A DNA stretch of 64,000 nt from Oxalobacter formigenes (GCF_002127965.1 NZ_CP018787.1:248001-312000); one strand, 5' to 3'. Positions 55,887 to 64,000 are shown, counted from the stretch's first letter. The notes: a model not told the origin generated them from the letters alone. A program made the numbers and translations.

Positions 55887-57608
55887 ATGTCAATAAAAAA
55901 GGCAAGAAGTTCATTCAACGGTATTTTTGATTTTCCCGATCATTCCTTTTCCTTCCAGTCCAGAGCCAGGACAACAGTATTTTCATTTTTTACGATTTTT
56001 GCCTTCCTTCTATTATTCCTTGTCATAGTAAGGTGGTGCCAGCAAAGCATCTTCATCAATAATGTCATTGCGCCTGATCTGATTCAGCACGATGATTTGC
56101 AGAGAATGTGGATAATGTGACTTCGTTTTGATGGACGGACCATTTCAATATGCCTGTTGCCTGCATTCCTTATCTCCATCCTTGCCATCATCCTGATCTA
56201 TACCCTGATCAGGGGAAGTATGACTTCACGCTATCCGCTCAGAAGAAACAATGCACAGGTATCTGTTATCGAGATGCTTAACAAGACAGTTCCGAATGGG
56301 TCTATCGCATTTGCATGGGCTTTAAGCGATTTCCATAAAAACAAGGAATTGGAAAAGGTTCCAGGCAATGAGTTACATGAGCTTTTAAAACAGGCGAACC
56401 TGGATTCACTTTACGGTAAAACACCCAAAAACGACTGGCTAGCTGAAAATAAACCCAATGTCATTTTCTGTCTCATGGAAAGTATGGGTCAAAACATGCT
56501 GACCTACGATCATTTACCGGAAACGGATTTGTTGGGAAGCTTGCGAAAACATTTTCAAAAAGACTTTGTTTTTCGCCGGTTCATATCCGAAGATATTCAC
56601 ACGATTCAATCTTTCTCGGCACTCTTCTTTATCAGTCCCATACCAAACCTCAGTACGTCGATGTTGAGCCATGAAAAATTGCCCGATACGCCATTTGAAA
56701 ATTACAAAAAGGCTGGTTATAAAACCATATTTGTCACTCCGGGTACCAAAACATGGGAAAAAATGGGGGATTATCTTAAGGTTCAGGGGATTGACGAGAT
56801 ATACGACCAGACTGACTTGATGGATCGTTATAAGCTGACGGACGTATCGGAATGGGGTGTTCCTGATGAGTATGCCTTCAGGTTTGCGAATGAATGGCTC
56901 GAAAAGAAAAGTGAACAACCCCTTTTTATCGTGATTCTGTCCGTCACCAATCATCCACCTTTTGCCGTTCCGGATGGATACAAACCTCTTCCAGTCAAGC
57001 CGACACCCGCTTTGAAAGCGAGAGGAGACTTTGGAGCCCAGGGTGAAACGATTGTGATGCAGACCTATCAATATGCCACCAACGCGTTAGGCAATTTCAT
57101 CGACAGAGTTATATCTTCAAAAGAAGGGGACAAAACGATCATTGCCGCTACCGGTGATCACAAAATGCAGAGGATGAAGGAATTCTTGCTGCGTGAGCAG
57201 TTCAATGAATATGCGGTGCCTTTCTATCTGCACATTCCTGAAACGGTAAAAGACAATGTACGATTCAAATATGATCCGAGGCGCATTGGATCTCATAAAG
57301 ATATCATGCCCACCCTTTATCACTTCAGCCTTTCCGATAAAGAATATCTTGCCGTCGGTGGCCGTAACATCATGGCGACCGTTGACGATCAGACGCGTGC
57401 TTTCGGGTATAACGTTGAATTATGGGCAGATGAAAAATGCGTTTATTCCATGCGCAATCTGCAAGCATGTTTCGAGTTCGATCCTGACGATCCCTACATG
57501 ACACTGGAGACACATAAAAAAGTGAAGTCAGGCCATGAGCAGAAAATGGAAGCATATCGGAAACTCCTGCAGTGGCAGATACGTGCCAGAGTAAAAGGAG
57601 TCTATTGA
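55887..57608 (+). pseudogene. LTA synthase/sulfatase-family gene interrupted by an in-frame TGA
   Basis: One reading frame from ATG 55887 to 57608 broken by a single TGA at 56118-56120 (codon 78). Upstream is a membrane helix (about 28-49); downstream are a second hydrophobic stretch and a full alkaline-phosphatase-like sulfatase domain: NVIFCLMESMG, the Thr of IHTIQSFSAL, NHPPF and GDHK. The break falls in MWIM-stop-LRFD; relatives have Gly before LRFD, so GGA to TGA is the simplest event. Fewer membrane helices than usual suggest an added internal deletion. Restart at ATG 56157 would give a 483-residue protein with one helix. Residual function is uncertain. Confidence 0.8.
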
Positions 57609-57757
57609 ATATGGAGGATTTTCCTGGAGATTTTCGGTTGAATTAGCCGTAAAGGCAGAGCTAAAAATGAATAATTGTGTTGCTGGTTTGAATAACATCA
57701 TTCTTATATAATGAATAGCGACAAGATGTGCATTTTTTTTGCTACAATGCACGCTTC

Positions 57758-57833
<76 letters not shown>

Positions 57834-57867
57834 CAGAATTATTTCAAGCCGTCCCAAGAAGTATATT

Positions 57868-57904
57868 AACCCGCATAAATTCAACAAGTTATGCGGGTTT
57901 TTTT
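57868..57904 (+). terminator. Terminator after tRNA-Thr
   Basis: AACCCGCATAA (57868-57878), ten-base loop, TTATGCGGGTT, T-run. Confidence 0.88.
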
Positions 57905-57955
57905 GTATGTATTGTCAATTAAATTCCAATTTTCTCCTTTTGACATTGACAATTT

Positions 57956-58013
57956 TAGGGGCAAGAATAGGGGCAAGTTTATTGCGAATACCCTTAAAAA
58001 TTTAACTTGCCCC
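57956..58013. repeat. Direct and inverted GGGGCAAG repeats before the integrase
   Basis: TAGGGGCAAG occurs twice in direct orientation (57956-57965, 57968-57977), and AACTTGCCCC (58004-58013) is the inverse of the second copy. They end five bases before the integrase ATG. Likely arm-type integrase sites or an autoregulatory operator; the last copy would cover the ribosome site. Confidence 0.6.
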
Positions 58014-58017
58014 AAAA

Positions 58018-59301
58018 ATGGCGAAGATCATTAAACCTTTATCCCCGATTCAAATTAAAAATACCAAACCTAAAGAAAAAGCTTACAAATTATTTGATGG
58101 AGGTGGTTTGTATCTGGAGGTACTCCCATCGGGTTCTAAACTCTGGCGTTTAAAGTTTCAGAAACCAAGTGGTAAGGAAAGCCGACTTTCTTTAGGTGCT
58201 TATCCTGATGTCTCATTAGAGCAGGTAAGAAAAAAACGCGAAGAAGCACGTCGTTTGCTGGCTCAAGGTATAGATCCATCAGAGGATCGTAAAGAGCAAA
58301 AAGAAGCGAAACAGGAACAAGACGTAATCAGAGCATTCAAAGATGACAGAATGTTCGAACGAATTGCCATGCGTTTATATGCCAGCAAGAAGGGGAGGAC
58401 AACAGACGACTATCGAAATACGATGCTCCGTCAGTTTGAATTACATCTTTTTCCGGCTATAGGAAAGAAGAATATTGCTGAAATTGAAGGACGGGAACTC
58501 TTTACGTTGTTCAAAGCCGTATCAGAAAAATTGAACAGTAAAGGCAAGCCAATGACATACATGGCAAGAAAACTATGTCAGTGGGCAGCGGAAGTTTACG
58601 ACTTAGCGAATGTCGAGAATAGCAGTTTTGCCCTGAATAATCCTTGTCGCTCTGTCATCAAGTTTTTGCCTAAACATCAAACTGAGCATATGGCACGAAT
58701 TGGATTTACTGAATTACCTCAGTTCATACAAGCGCTGGAAGCATATGGTGGACATATTCTGACCAAATCAGCCATTTGGATGTTGCTCTATACCGGAATG
58801 CGGCAAACCAGTATCCGGCGAGCGCAGTGGAGTGACTTTGACTTAAACAAAGGTATCTGGAATCGGAAACCTGAAAAAGTTGATAAAAATATTCATATCA
58901 TTCCTTTGCCAGAACAGGCAATTAGCTTACTGAAAGACATTCAATTATTAGCAACGGGTAACTCTGAAAATCTCGTTTTTCCAAGTGTTTTTGCTGGGCA
59001 GTTAAAGATGAGCGAAGCAGCAATAGGGCAGGCTATTGAAAGAATGGGTTTTCAAATGACAGGACATGGATTGCGTAGTGTCGTCAGCACGGGATTAAAT
59101 GAACTGGGGTTCACGCCACGTTTGGTAGAGGTACAATTAGGTCATAAAAAAGGTGATGCCATTGAGGCTGCTTATAATAACGCACAGCACCTTGAAGAGC
59201 GTAAGAAGATGATGCAGAGATGGGCAAATTATTTGAATTCTTTTAAAGAACCAAAAAATGAAAAATTGACCTATCTGGTAAAAAAGAAAGTAGTTTTGTA
59301 A
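58018..59301 (+). CDS. Tyrosine-type site-specific integrase (P4-like)
   Basis: 427 residues: N-terminal DUF4102-type arm-binding domain (about 1-95), core-binding SAM-like domain (about 110-200), and C-terminal catalytic domain with R262 (TGMR), H350-R353 (HGLR), H376 (LGHK) and nucleophile Y386 (AAYNNA). This is the P4-like integrase group that targets tRNA genes. It is oriented away from the tRNA and preceded by the GGGGCAAG repeats, which replace a normal ribosome site. Confidence 0.95.
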   Translation: MAKIIKPLSPIQIKNTKPKEKAYKLFDGGGLYLEVLPSGSKLWRLKFQKPSGKESRLSLGAYPDVSLEQVRKKREEARRLLAQGIDPSEDRKEQKEAKQEQDVIRAFKDDRMFERIAMRLYASKKGRTTDDYRNTMLRQFELHLFPAIGKKNIAEIEGRELFTLFKAVSEKLNSKGKPMTYMARKLCQWAAEVYDLANVENSSFALNNPCRSVIKFLPKHQTEHMARIGFTELPQFIQALEAYGGHILTKSAIWMLLYTGMRQTSIRRAQWSDFDLNKGIWNRKPEKVDKNIHIIPLPEQAISLLKDIQLLATGNSENLVFPSVFAGQLKMSEAAIGQAIERMGFQMTGHGLRSVVSTGLNELGFTPRLVEVQLGHKKGDAIEAAYNNAQHLEERKKMMQRWANYLNSFKEPKNEKLTYLVKKKVVL

Positions 59302-59310
59302 GTGTCACTT

Positions 59311-59901
59311 TTATTTTGATGTTTTCATAATCGTATCAAACAAAACCTGGTATTCCTCCCTAACCTCAGCAGGCGTCTTTTCATACTTCGGACAGGCATC
59401 TCTGTCTCTTACTGAACGCAGCCCTGCCCGATATGAAGCATATATCTGATTTCGCGTTTCCGTATCAAAAAATGCGGCTCTTAATTTTGTCACCAGATCC
59501 TGAATGATCGGTTTGCATCGTTGATGGTCATATTCATCTATGGCTGGATTCCAGAAGTAATAATGAAACAACGGGCTGATTGTTCTGGTGTCAGGGAGTC
59601 GCCCTTTCAGGGCACGTCTGGTTATCCAGTCTGCCAGTGTGTCATATTCATCTTCCATGTCTTCAACTGAATTGCAATATGTCTGGTGGGGATCGAACCA
59701 CCAGAGGAGTTCTGCGATTCTGTTTTTGAACGCGACAGGCATGACGCCGAATTTCATGTCGTCTGTCAGGCGTGTCACTATCATTTCATCTGTAACATCC
59801 ACCATCGGCTGTGCATCAGGCTCTCTGTTTTTCTGGGCAAGCCGGTTTCTGACACGGGCATCTGTTCTGCATTGGAGGTGTGGAATGGTTCTCTTTTTCA
59901 T
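59311..59901 (-). CDS. Hypothetical protein, island-borne
   Basis: 196-residue soluble protein, opposite strand to its neighbours, starting nine bases past the integrase stop. Rich in Asp, Arg and aromatic residues (WWFDPHQTY, LFHYYFWNP), no signal or membrane helix and no motif I know. Base usage is closer to the core genes than that of the following island genes. Start ATG at 59901 with GAACCCC-type upstream sequence, no clear ribosome site. Function unknown. Confidence 0.6.
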   Translation of the reverse strand: MKKRTIPHLQCRTDARVRNRLAQKNREPDAQPMVDVTDEMIVTRLTDDMKFGVMPVAFKNRIAELLWWFDPHQTYCNSVEDMEDEYDTLADWITRRALKGRLPDTRTISPLFHYYFWNPAIDEYDHQRCKPIIQDLVTKLRAAFFDTETRNQIYASYRAGLRSVRDRDACPKYEKTPAEVREEYQVLFDTIMKTSK

Positions 59902-60120
59902 GAGGGGGTTCTTTTTTGAACTAATGACAGCACAAAATAAATGGTTTTTTCGTTCAAGCAGAATGTTTCTAGAGGTGGTTATTAGGATAGGTATTTTTAG
60001 ACAATCAAGAAATTCTTTTAAAAAAATTATCTGTTTTTATAAATACATATGAAACCCAAAGGATCTTATTGGGTTTTCTAAAACAAAATCGCACTTTAAA
60101 AATTTATAGAACAGATAACA

Positions 60121-60306
60121 ATGATAAAAAAACTATTAAAAATCAGAGATGTAATGGAAAGAACAGCATGCTCCCGAAGCGCCATTTACGAAAAGATGAA
60201 ACACGGGGCATTTCCAAAACAGTTCAAGTTAGGAGAACGAGCCGTCGCTTGGCTGGAGAGTGACATCGATGCATGGATAGAACAGCAACAAAGGGCATCG
60301 GTATGA
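60121..60306 (+). CDS. AlpA-family transcriptional regulator
   Basis: 61-residue excisionase-like winged helix: LKIRDVMERTACSRSAIYEKMKHGAFPKQFKLGERAVAWLESDIDAWI matches AlpA (MerR-like) with the recognition helix near 18-30. AlpA proteins activate integrase or excision in P4-like elements. Its stop overlaps the next ATG (ATGA). The 219-base upstream region has a hairpin AAACCCAA/TTGGGTTT (60052-60076). Confidence 0.92.
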   Translation: MIKKLLKIRDVMERTACSRSAIYEKMKHGAFPKQFKLGERAVAWLESDIDAWIEQQQRASV

Positions 60307-60851
60307 ACTGGTATAACGAAGCGTACGAAATTGAAGGTAGCCTTTATGAAGTTTGGGTTGAGCATATTCATGACACTCTACATTCTTACAAAAATACGGA
60401 CTGGTGCGATGTGACTTTATCGTTGAAACCCTATATTTTCCAAGAATGGGGTGACTATGAAAGATTGAGTCACGATGAAGCAAGCAAATTTATCAAAGAA
60501 CTGCTCAAACGACTCAACATAAAAGTTTACGGAAAAGCATATAGACGGCATGGTAAGAAATTGCTTTGTATTCCTGTGATTGAAGCGAACAAAATGGGAA
60601 GGCTTCATATACACATGTTCTTGAGTATTCCCGACTATATGCAATACGATCTCGATGAATTTTGTGTTCTGGTTCTTGATACCGCTAAAGAGTTGAGATG
60701 GTGTGAAAGCGACAAACATGCTCAAAACTTGGTGAGGCATCATAAAGGGATACAAGACGTTGATGGATGGATCAGTTACATCCTCAAGGATATCGAAAGA
60801 AAACCAGACATTCTGGACGTAACGAATATGCACTTGCCTGCATTGGCATAA
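60303..60851 (+). CDS. HUH-motif (YagK/YfjJ, inovirus Gp2-like) protein
   Basis: 182-residue protein coupled to alpA by an ATGA overlap. It shows the order expected of a small HUH endonuclease: hydrophobic strand DVTLSLKP (36-43), LHIHMFLSIP with H102 and H104, and WISYILKD with Y159 and K162. Proteins of the YagK/YfjJ (inovirus Gp2) type occupy the same place after alpA in P4-like islands. A role as replication initiator or relaxase is inference; the frame from 60273 adds ten residues and is not preferred. Confidence 0.65.
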   Translation: MNWYNEAYEIEGSLYEVWVEHIHDTLHSYKNTDWCDVTLSLKPYIFQEWGDYERLSHDEASKFIKELLKRLNIKVYGKAYRRHGKKLLCIPVIEANKMGRLHIHMFLSIPDYMQYDLDEFCVLVLDTAKELRWCESDKHAQNLVRHHKGIQDVDGWISYILKDIERKPDILDVTNMHLPALA

Positions 60852-60891
60852 ACGTTTAAAAACGCGATCAAACCTTCAAAAGGTTCATGTT

Positions 60892-61032
60892 ATGACAAGC
60901 ACTAGGTACGAAAAAAGTCTTACCGGCACATGTCAGTTGTCTTTGACTTGGTGGGATGGAACATCAGAAACAAGCTGTTTCACCCCACATTTCTTCTCAA
61001 ATCGGCATTTGAATATGCCTTTAATGGATTAG
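60892..61032 (+). CDS. Possible 46-residue small protein
   Basis: ATG 60892 to TAG 61030-61032; contains a TWWDGTSETSC centre and a His/Phe-rich C-terminus. AAGG about nine bases upstream is part of a hairpin (AACCTT-CAA-AAGGTT, 60872-60886), which could hide the ribosome site. The stop is inside the first copy of a 28-base tandem repeat. Not recognised; may be chance. Confidence 0.35.
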   Translation: MTSTRYEKSLTGTCQLSLTWWDGTSETSCFTPHFFSNRHLNMPLMD

Positions 61033-61078
61033 TATTACCTAAATATATTAAATGGATTAGTATTACCTAAATATATTA
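61023..61078. repeat. Perfect tandem duplication of a 28-base unit
   Basis: 61023-61050 and 61051-61078 are identical copies of an AT-rich unit beginning AATGGATTAGTATT. The small ORF ends in copy one and the HD gene ends in copy two. Confidence 0.95.
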
Positions 61079-61549
61079 ATAAATCTTCCTACTCAATTTA
61101 TAAGCATCATCAATCATTCTGGAAGCAATATCAGAAAGAAATTGAGCTGACGGTCTCGTTCCCACTCTTCCCAAATCTAATCTGTCAGCATCCCAACAAG
61201 TTTGAATCGTCGGATTGGTAGAAATTTCACCACCTGGATGGTGACGAATAGCAAAACACAAATCATCCAGTTGGGAATCATCTAGACAGAATAATTTGCC
61301 ATTCAAGCCATAAGCAAATTCAGCCCCTCTTTCCCCATGCCTTGAGTCGTAACCATCACTCCACCGGCAACTATCATGCAAGAGAGCAAACAAGGTCACG
61401 ACATCAAGATCAGCATTTCTTTTCTTGGCAATTCTGATGCCATGACCTAGAACCCTGTTCCAGTGATGAATCCCATGCAATCCATTCCAGTCTGTTTTGA
61501 ACTCATTTTGGATGGTTGTGAGGAGGGGTTCTAGGCTGATTTCGATCAT
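61076..61549 (-). CDS. HD-domain phosphohydrolase
   Basis: 157-residue HD-superfamily metal hydrolase: H29 in GIHHWNRV, H58-D59 in LLHDSCRW, a further His pair in IRHHPGGE and D120 in CWDADRLDLG, which together form the metal site. Likely acts on a nucleotide or phosphoester; substrate unknown. It resembles small stand-alone HD proteins of mobile regions. The C-terminus (KLSRKIY) and stop are encoded by the tandem repeat unit. Confidence 0.85.
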   Translation of the reverse strand: MIEISLEPLLTTIQNEFKTDWNGLHGIHHWNRVLGHGIRIAKKRNADLDVVTLFALLHDSCRWSDGYDSRHGERGAEFAYGLNGKLFCLDDSQLDDLCFAIRHHPGGEISTNPTIQTCWDADRLDLGRVGTRPSAQFLSDIASRMIDDAYKLSRKIY

Positions 61550-61643
61550 TTCATCAATTTATAAATGAAACTGTAATACGGTAATTAAACTTTTTAATGG
61601 TTCGTATGGCAAGAAACAGAACTCACTCGAAAAATATCGTCAA

Positions 61644-62072
61644 TTAAGATTTGGCTGTTAGAACTTTCCATTGACCTGTTTTTTTAGTTTTTATTAGTAT
61701 CAAATGATGCTCTTTCATACTACCGGAACCAAATATGGCGCGGACATTTACCGATGCTTCCGTACTGTTTCGCTCATTAGTTGAGTCATACTTTATAGAT
61801 GTGGCAGTAACTGTTCTGACGCCGCCAAGCATGTCAGCTTTTTGTTTGCTTGAAATTGCTGTTGTGCTGAGTATTTGTATCATCATTGCTTTGGTCGCTT
61901 GGTCATAATTCTCCATATTAAATAGTTGTATCACACCAGCTGCATCTCCAGAATACATTTTTTTAGTAAGGTCGATAGCGACAGATTCTGGTGTACTAGC
62001 TGCTATAGCTTGGTTAGAAAAGCACAAACATAAAGACAAAAGACAGAATATGGTTGTTAGATATTTTTTCAT
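61644..62072 (-). CDS. Secreted DUF4878-like protein
   Basis: 142 residues with a Sec signal (MKKYLTTIFCLLSLCLCFSN, ending in QAIAA). The mature part is a cystatin/NTF2-like fold of about 115 residues: a helix TPESVAIDLTKKMYSGDAAGVIQLF and late strands ending GQWKVLTAKS, as in DUF4878 lipoproteins, though no lipobox is clear. I use ATG 62072 because AAGAGA precedes it; the frame to 62168 adds 32 unlikely residues. Confidence 0.7.
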   Translation of the reverse strand: MKKYLTTIFCLLSLCLCFSNQAIAASTPESVAIDLTKKMYSGDAAGVIQLFNMENYDQATKAMMIQILSTTAISSKQKADMLGGVRTVTATSIKYDSTNERNSTEASVNVRAIFGSGSMKEHHLILIKTKKTGQWKVLTAKS

Positions 62073-62192
62073 TTTTGATCTCTTATAAAATAAGTTAGGT
62101 CTAAGAAGTCCAAATAACGAATTTAGAACGATTAGGTACAGCCAATTCGTTGTTAGTAGGAAGTGCAAAAATTTGATTGCACGATAAATGGT

Positions 62193-62654
62193 TTAAATAA
62201 CGATATTGCCCTCAGCGTCACTTGATTTAAACAGAGCGAATAGGAACTCAAAAAAAGCTATAAGGGCAGGAATACATGTCCAGCAAAATATGAGATAAAC
62301 AAATCCTGCTCCTGCTTGACCTGAGTAGAATTTATGGGCTCCAAACCAACCAAAGAAAAAAGCAAGGAGGCAGTAGACCACTTTATTGACGACTCTCCCT
62401 CTATGTATGGGGGCGGAATTGTCTTCATTTTTGTTTTCATTCACGATATTGATGTGAATTTTGTCATCTATCGACTCAACAGGTTTAGCTGATTCAATTT
62501 TGGTAACAATCACCTTAGAACCATTGGTGAACACATTGACACAGTCTCCAGCATTTGGCGTGAAGTTGCAGTCAGTTAGTCGCACCTCTTGAAAACTGCC
62601 ATCTTCATTTCCTATGTAAACAACCTCATTGCTTATATCTATTATTTTTTTCAT
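62193..62654 (-). CDS. TM2-domain membrane protein
   Basis: 153 residues. The C-terminal half is a TM2 domain: VVYCLLAFFFGWFGAHKFYSGQ then a second helix with CWTCIPALIAFFEF. The N-terminal about 80 residues form an unrelated soluble beta-rich region (VVYIGNEDGSFQEV). TM2 proteins often sit in accessory regions; role unknown. Divergent from the XRE gene, sharing a 97-base promoter region. Confidence 0.85.
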   Translation of the reverse strand: MKKIIDISNEVVYIGNEDGSFQEVRLTDCNFTPNAGDCVNVFTNGSKVIVTKIESAKPVESIDDKIHINIVNENKNEDNSAPIHRGRVVNKVVYCLLAFFFGWFGAHKFYSGQAGAGFVYLIFCWTCIPALIAFFEFLFALFKSSDAEGNIVI

Positions 62655-62721
62655 ACACTTATCCTTGCGTAGTTGATGTTTTTAAAAGACGCAGTTTTTG
62701 CAAGAAATATTATAACTAAAT

Positions 62722-62746
62722 GGTTGTAGATATCAACCGTACGGTT
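62722..62746. promoter_or_regulatory. Palindromic operator before the XRE gene
   Basis: AACCGTACGGTT (62735-62746) is a perfect 12-base palindrome; GGTTG (62722-62726) with CAACC (62734-62738) form a second, overlapping dyad. Located six bases before the XRE start, in the shared divergent region. Confidence 0.55.
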
Positions 62747-62751
62747 ATAAA

Positions 62752-63144
62752 ATGGATAAAGCAAGATCGGATAATGTGTTCATGCATACAGAGTCCGACA
62801 AAGTCGAGTTTAGTAAGAGGCTAAATTTGGCATTGAAATCATTGCCAAATCAACCGCTAAACGCGGCACAAATTGCCACACAATTTAATTTGCGTTACAG
62901 CAAAGAGCCCATCTCGCCTCAAGCTGTCCACAAGTGGTTAACAGGACAGTCATTTCCGACTGTTGACAAGGTTCGTACCTTATCCGAATGGTTAAATGTA
63001 TCTTACGAATGGCTAAGATATGGTGTGAAGCAAGAACTTCGGATGAGCGATATTGATAAGCTCATGCTGGAGTATTTTCAGAAACTGAATCCGACTCAAA
63101 AACAAGCTTTTTTGAATTTGATAATCGAAGTCACAAAAAAATGA
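62752..63144 (+). CDS. XRE-like transcriptional regulator
   Basis: 130-residue protein with an N-terminal HTH (FSKRLNLALKSLPNQPLNAAQIATQFNLRYSKEPISPQAVHKWLTGQSFPTVDKVRTLSEWLNV region, about 20-80), like repressors of phages and islands, and a C-terminal helical extension. No LexA-type protease domain, so any induction would be indirect. ATG 62752 or 62782; the palindrome at 62735 suggests autoregulation and control of the divergent TM2 gene. Confidence 0.82.
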   Translation: MDKARSDNVFMHTESDKVEFSKRLNLALKSLPNQPLNAAQIATQFNLRYSKEPISPQAVHKWLTGQSFPTVDKVRTLSEWLNVSYEWLRYGVKQELRMSDIDKLMLEYFQKLNPTQKQAFLNLIIEVTKK

Positions 63145-63357
63145 TTATTTAAAAGGATCAGACAGAGTACGCTCGCTTGAGCCAGTCTCAGCAATTTCTT
63201 AGAAATCTAGGTGGAAGTGTTCATAATATATTCTGCCCTGATATGTTCAATTGTTTTTGACTCGGGCTTCAAAGGCACTTTTCCTTCGCAAACAATCACA
63301 CAATATTCAGGACAGATGCATTCTGAAAGTTGAATCTTACTTAACTGAATGCCAATA

Positions 63358-64000
63358 CTATTTCAGGTAATCCTGTTCTTCGTTGCCGGGAGGAGCAGAT
63401 TTCATCTTTGCAGAATTCTGCTTCAGTTTGTCAAAGATATTTTTTAAAGGTGATAAATTTCTTTCATTTGAAGGTGATGCTTTGGGAAGTGGCTGATGAG
63501 ATGATGCCTGGGGAGGTGATTGTTGTACCGTATTTAAATTATAGTTACTCATTTCTTTACTTTTTTCTTGAATCATCTTTAAACTTTTTTGCGCTTGTAT
63601 GTCACCTTGATTTGCCGCTTTTTGATACCAATAAGTTGCTGTAGCGTCATCTTGCGGAACACCCTTTCCATTGAGATACATAAACGCTAAATTCCTCTGC
63701 CCTCCTGCGAATCCCTGCTCAGCGGCTTTTTGATACCAAGAAGCTGCTTTGGCGTCATCTTGCTGTACACCTTCTCCGATCATATACATAAACCCTAGAA
63801 TATTCTGTCCTCTAGGATTTCCATGTTCAGCAGCCTTCTGAGCCCAGTAAATAACCTTCGCATTATCACGTGGGACAACTAATGAATTTCTATATAGGGC
63901 GGCTAGGTTAGCCTGTGCTTCAGCGTTTTCTAATTCAGCTGCTTTTTGGAACCTGTCAGCAGCCAAGTTCTCGTTTCTCGGGATGCCTTTGCCATCGGCA
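63358..64000 (-). CDS. Sel1-repeat protein (5' end beyond window)
   Basis: The frame stays open to the window edge: ADGKGIPRNENLAADRFQKAAEL continues into the visible part, so the start is outside. At least three Sel1 repeats are seen (KVIYWAQKAAEHGNPRGQNILGFMY, AASWYQKAAEQGFAGGQ, ATYWYQKAANQGDIQAQ) with GVxQDDAxA linkers, then a Ser/Pro/Gln-rich tail with a Lys-rich end. Sel1 proteins mediate protein-protein contacts, often secreted or envelope-linked. The 213 bases between it and the XRE gene hold no supported gene. Confidence 0.85.
   Translation of the reverse strand, partial: ADGKGIPRNENLAADRFQKAAELENAEAQANLAALYRNSLVVPRDNAKVIYWAQKAAEHGNPRGQNILGFMYMIGEGVQQDDAKAASWYQKAAEQGFAGGQRNLAFMYLNGKGVPQDDATATYWYQKAANQGDIQAQKSLKMIQEKSKEMSNYNLNTVQQSPPQASSHQPLPKASPSNERNLSPLKNIFDKLKQNSAKMKSAPPGNEEQDYLK

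Larger units (their letters stand above)
57834..64000 (+). mobile_element. Integrated island next to tRNA-Thr (right end outside window)
   Basis: From the tRNA 3' end onward: tyrosine integrase, AlpA, HUH-like protein, repressor-like XRE protein, and several accessory genes, with markedly higher A+T than the core genes. This is the standard form of a tRNA-targeted island or phage satellite. No capsid, portal or conjugation gene is present within the window. I found no second copy of the tRNA 3' end before 64000, so the far boundary is unseen. Confidence 0.8.

Noticed and set aside
56107-56115. Perfect DnaA box (TGTGGATAA)
   Set aside because: Single copy inside the broken sulfatase gene, far from the origin; likely chance.
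56118-56120. TGA read as selenocysteine or other recoding
   Set aside because: The family has Gly here, not Cys, and no SECIS-like hairpin is evident just downstream.
63185-63345. Minus-strand open stretch of about 50 codons with several Cys
   Set aside because: No ATG, GTG or TTG start with a ribosome site and no recognised family; could be a gene relic but not supportable.

Overview
The window reads as a chromosomal segment of a beta-proteobacterium of the Burkholderiales. Oxalobacteraceae, and most likely Oxalobacter or a close relative, is my inference from protein style, the moderate base composition, and families typical of that order (DUF2782, BPSS1780-type membrane protein, DUF6139, host attachment protein, P. 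aeruginosa-type homoserine kinase). No rRNA operon or CRISPR array is visible, and the only tRNA is tRNA-Thr(CGT) at 57758.

Layout. 1-8303: end of an unidentified gene, a metallo-beta-lactamase-fold hydrolase, then the complete atpIBEFHAGDC operon behind a strong sigma70-like promoter and closed by a bidirectional terminator shared with argB. 8322-12271 (minus strand): argB, a BPSS1780-type membrane protein, thrB, a DUF2782 protein and a LOG-family protein whose start codon abuts polA. 12272-23190: polA, a DMT transporter, the coupled xseB-ispA-dxs isoprenoid group, folE2, a cobalamin adenosyltransferase, pyrC and a single-domain malic enzyme. 23191-28042: an AT-rich leader with a canonical parS, then mnmG-rsmG-parA-parB. 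28066-33120: hpt, aminopeptidase P, small accessory proteins and an AI-2E-type permease. 33346-41407: gyrB-dnaN-dnaA (minus) and rpmH-rnpA-yidD-yidC (plus) diverge from a probable oriC. 41431-48026: HAD nucleotidase, slmA, a reduced pilD, coaE-zapD-yacG, and trpGDC behind a possible attenuator. 48067-57608: M61 peptidase, metH, a DMT transporter, dsbC and a sulfatase-type gene broken by an in-frame TGA.

57758 to the window end: tRNA-Thr(CGT) followed by an integrase and an AT-rich island (AlpA regulator, HUH-like protein, HD hydrolase, secreted and TM2 membrane proteins, an XRE regulator with a palindromic operator, and a Sel1-repeat protein cut by the window edge). The island continues past the window.

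How the parts fit: most of the window is chromosome maintenance and central biosynthesis (replication initiation, segregation, ATP synthesis, B12-dependent methionine synthesis with its adenosyltransferase, tryptophan, isoprenoids, folate, pyrimidines). The least understood material is the tRNA-Thr island. Other points worth checking are the alanine/serine-substituted c-subunit helix, the trp leader, the reduced prepilin peptidase, the nonsense-interrupted sulfatase and the parS-like gyrB terminator.
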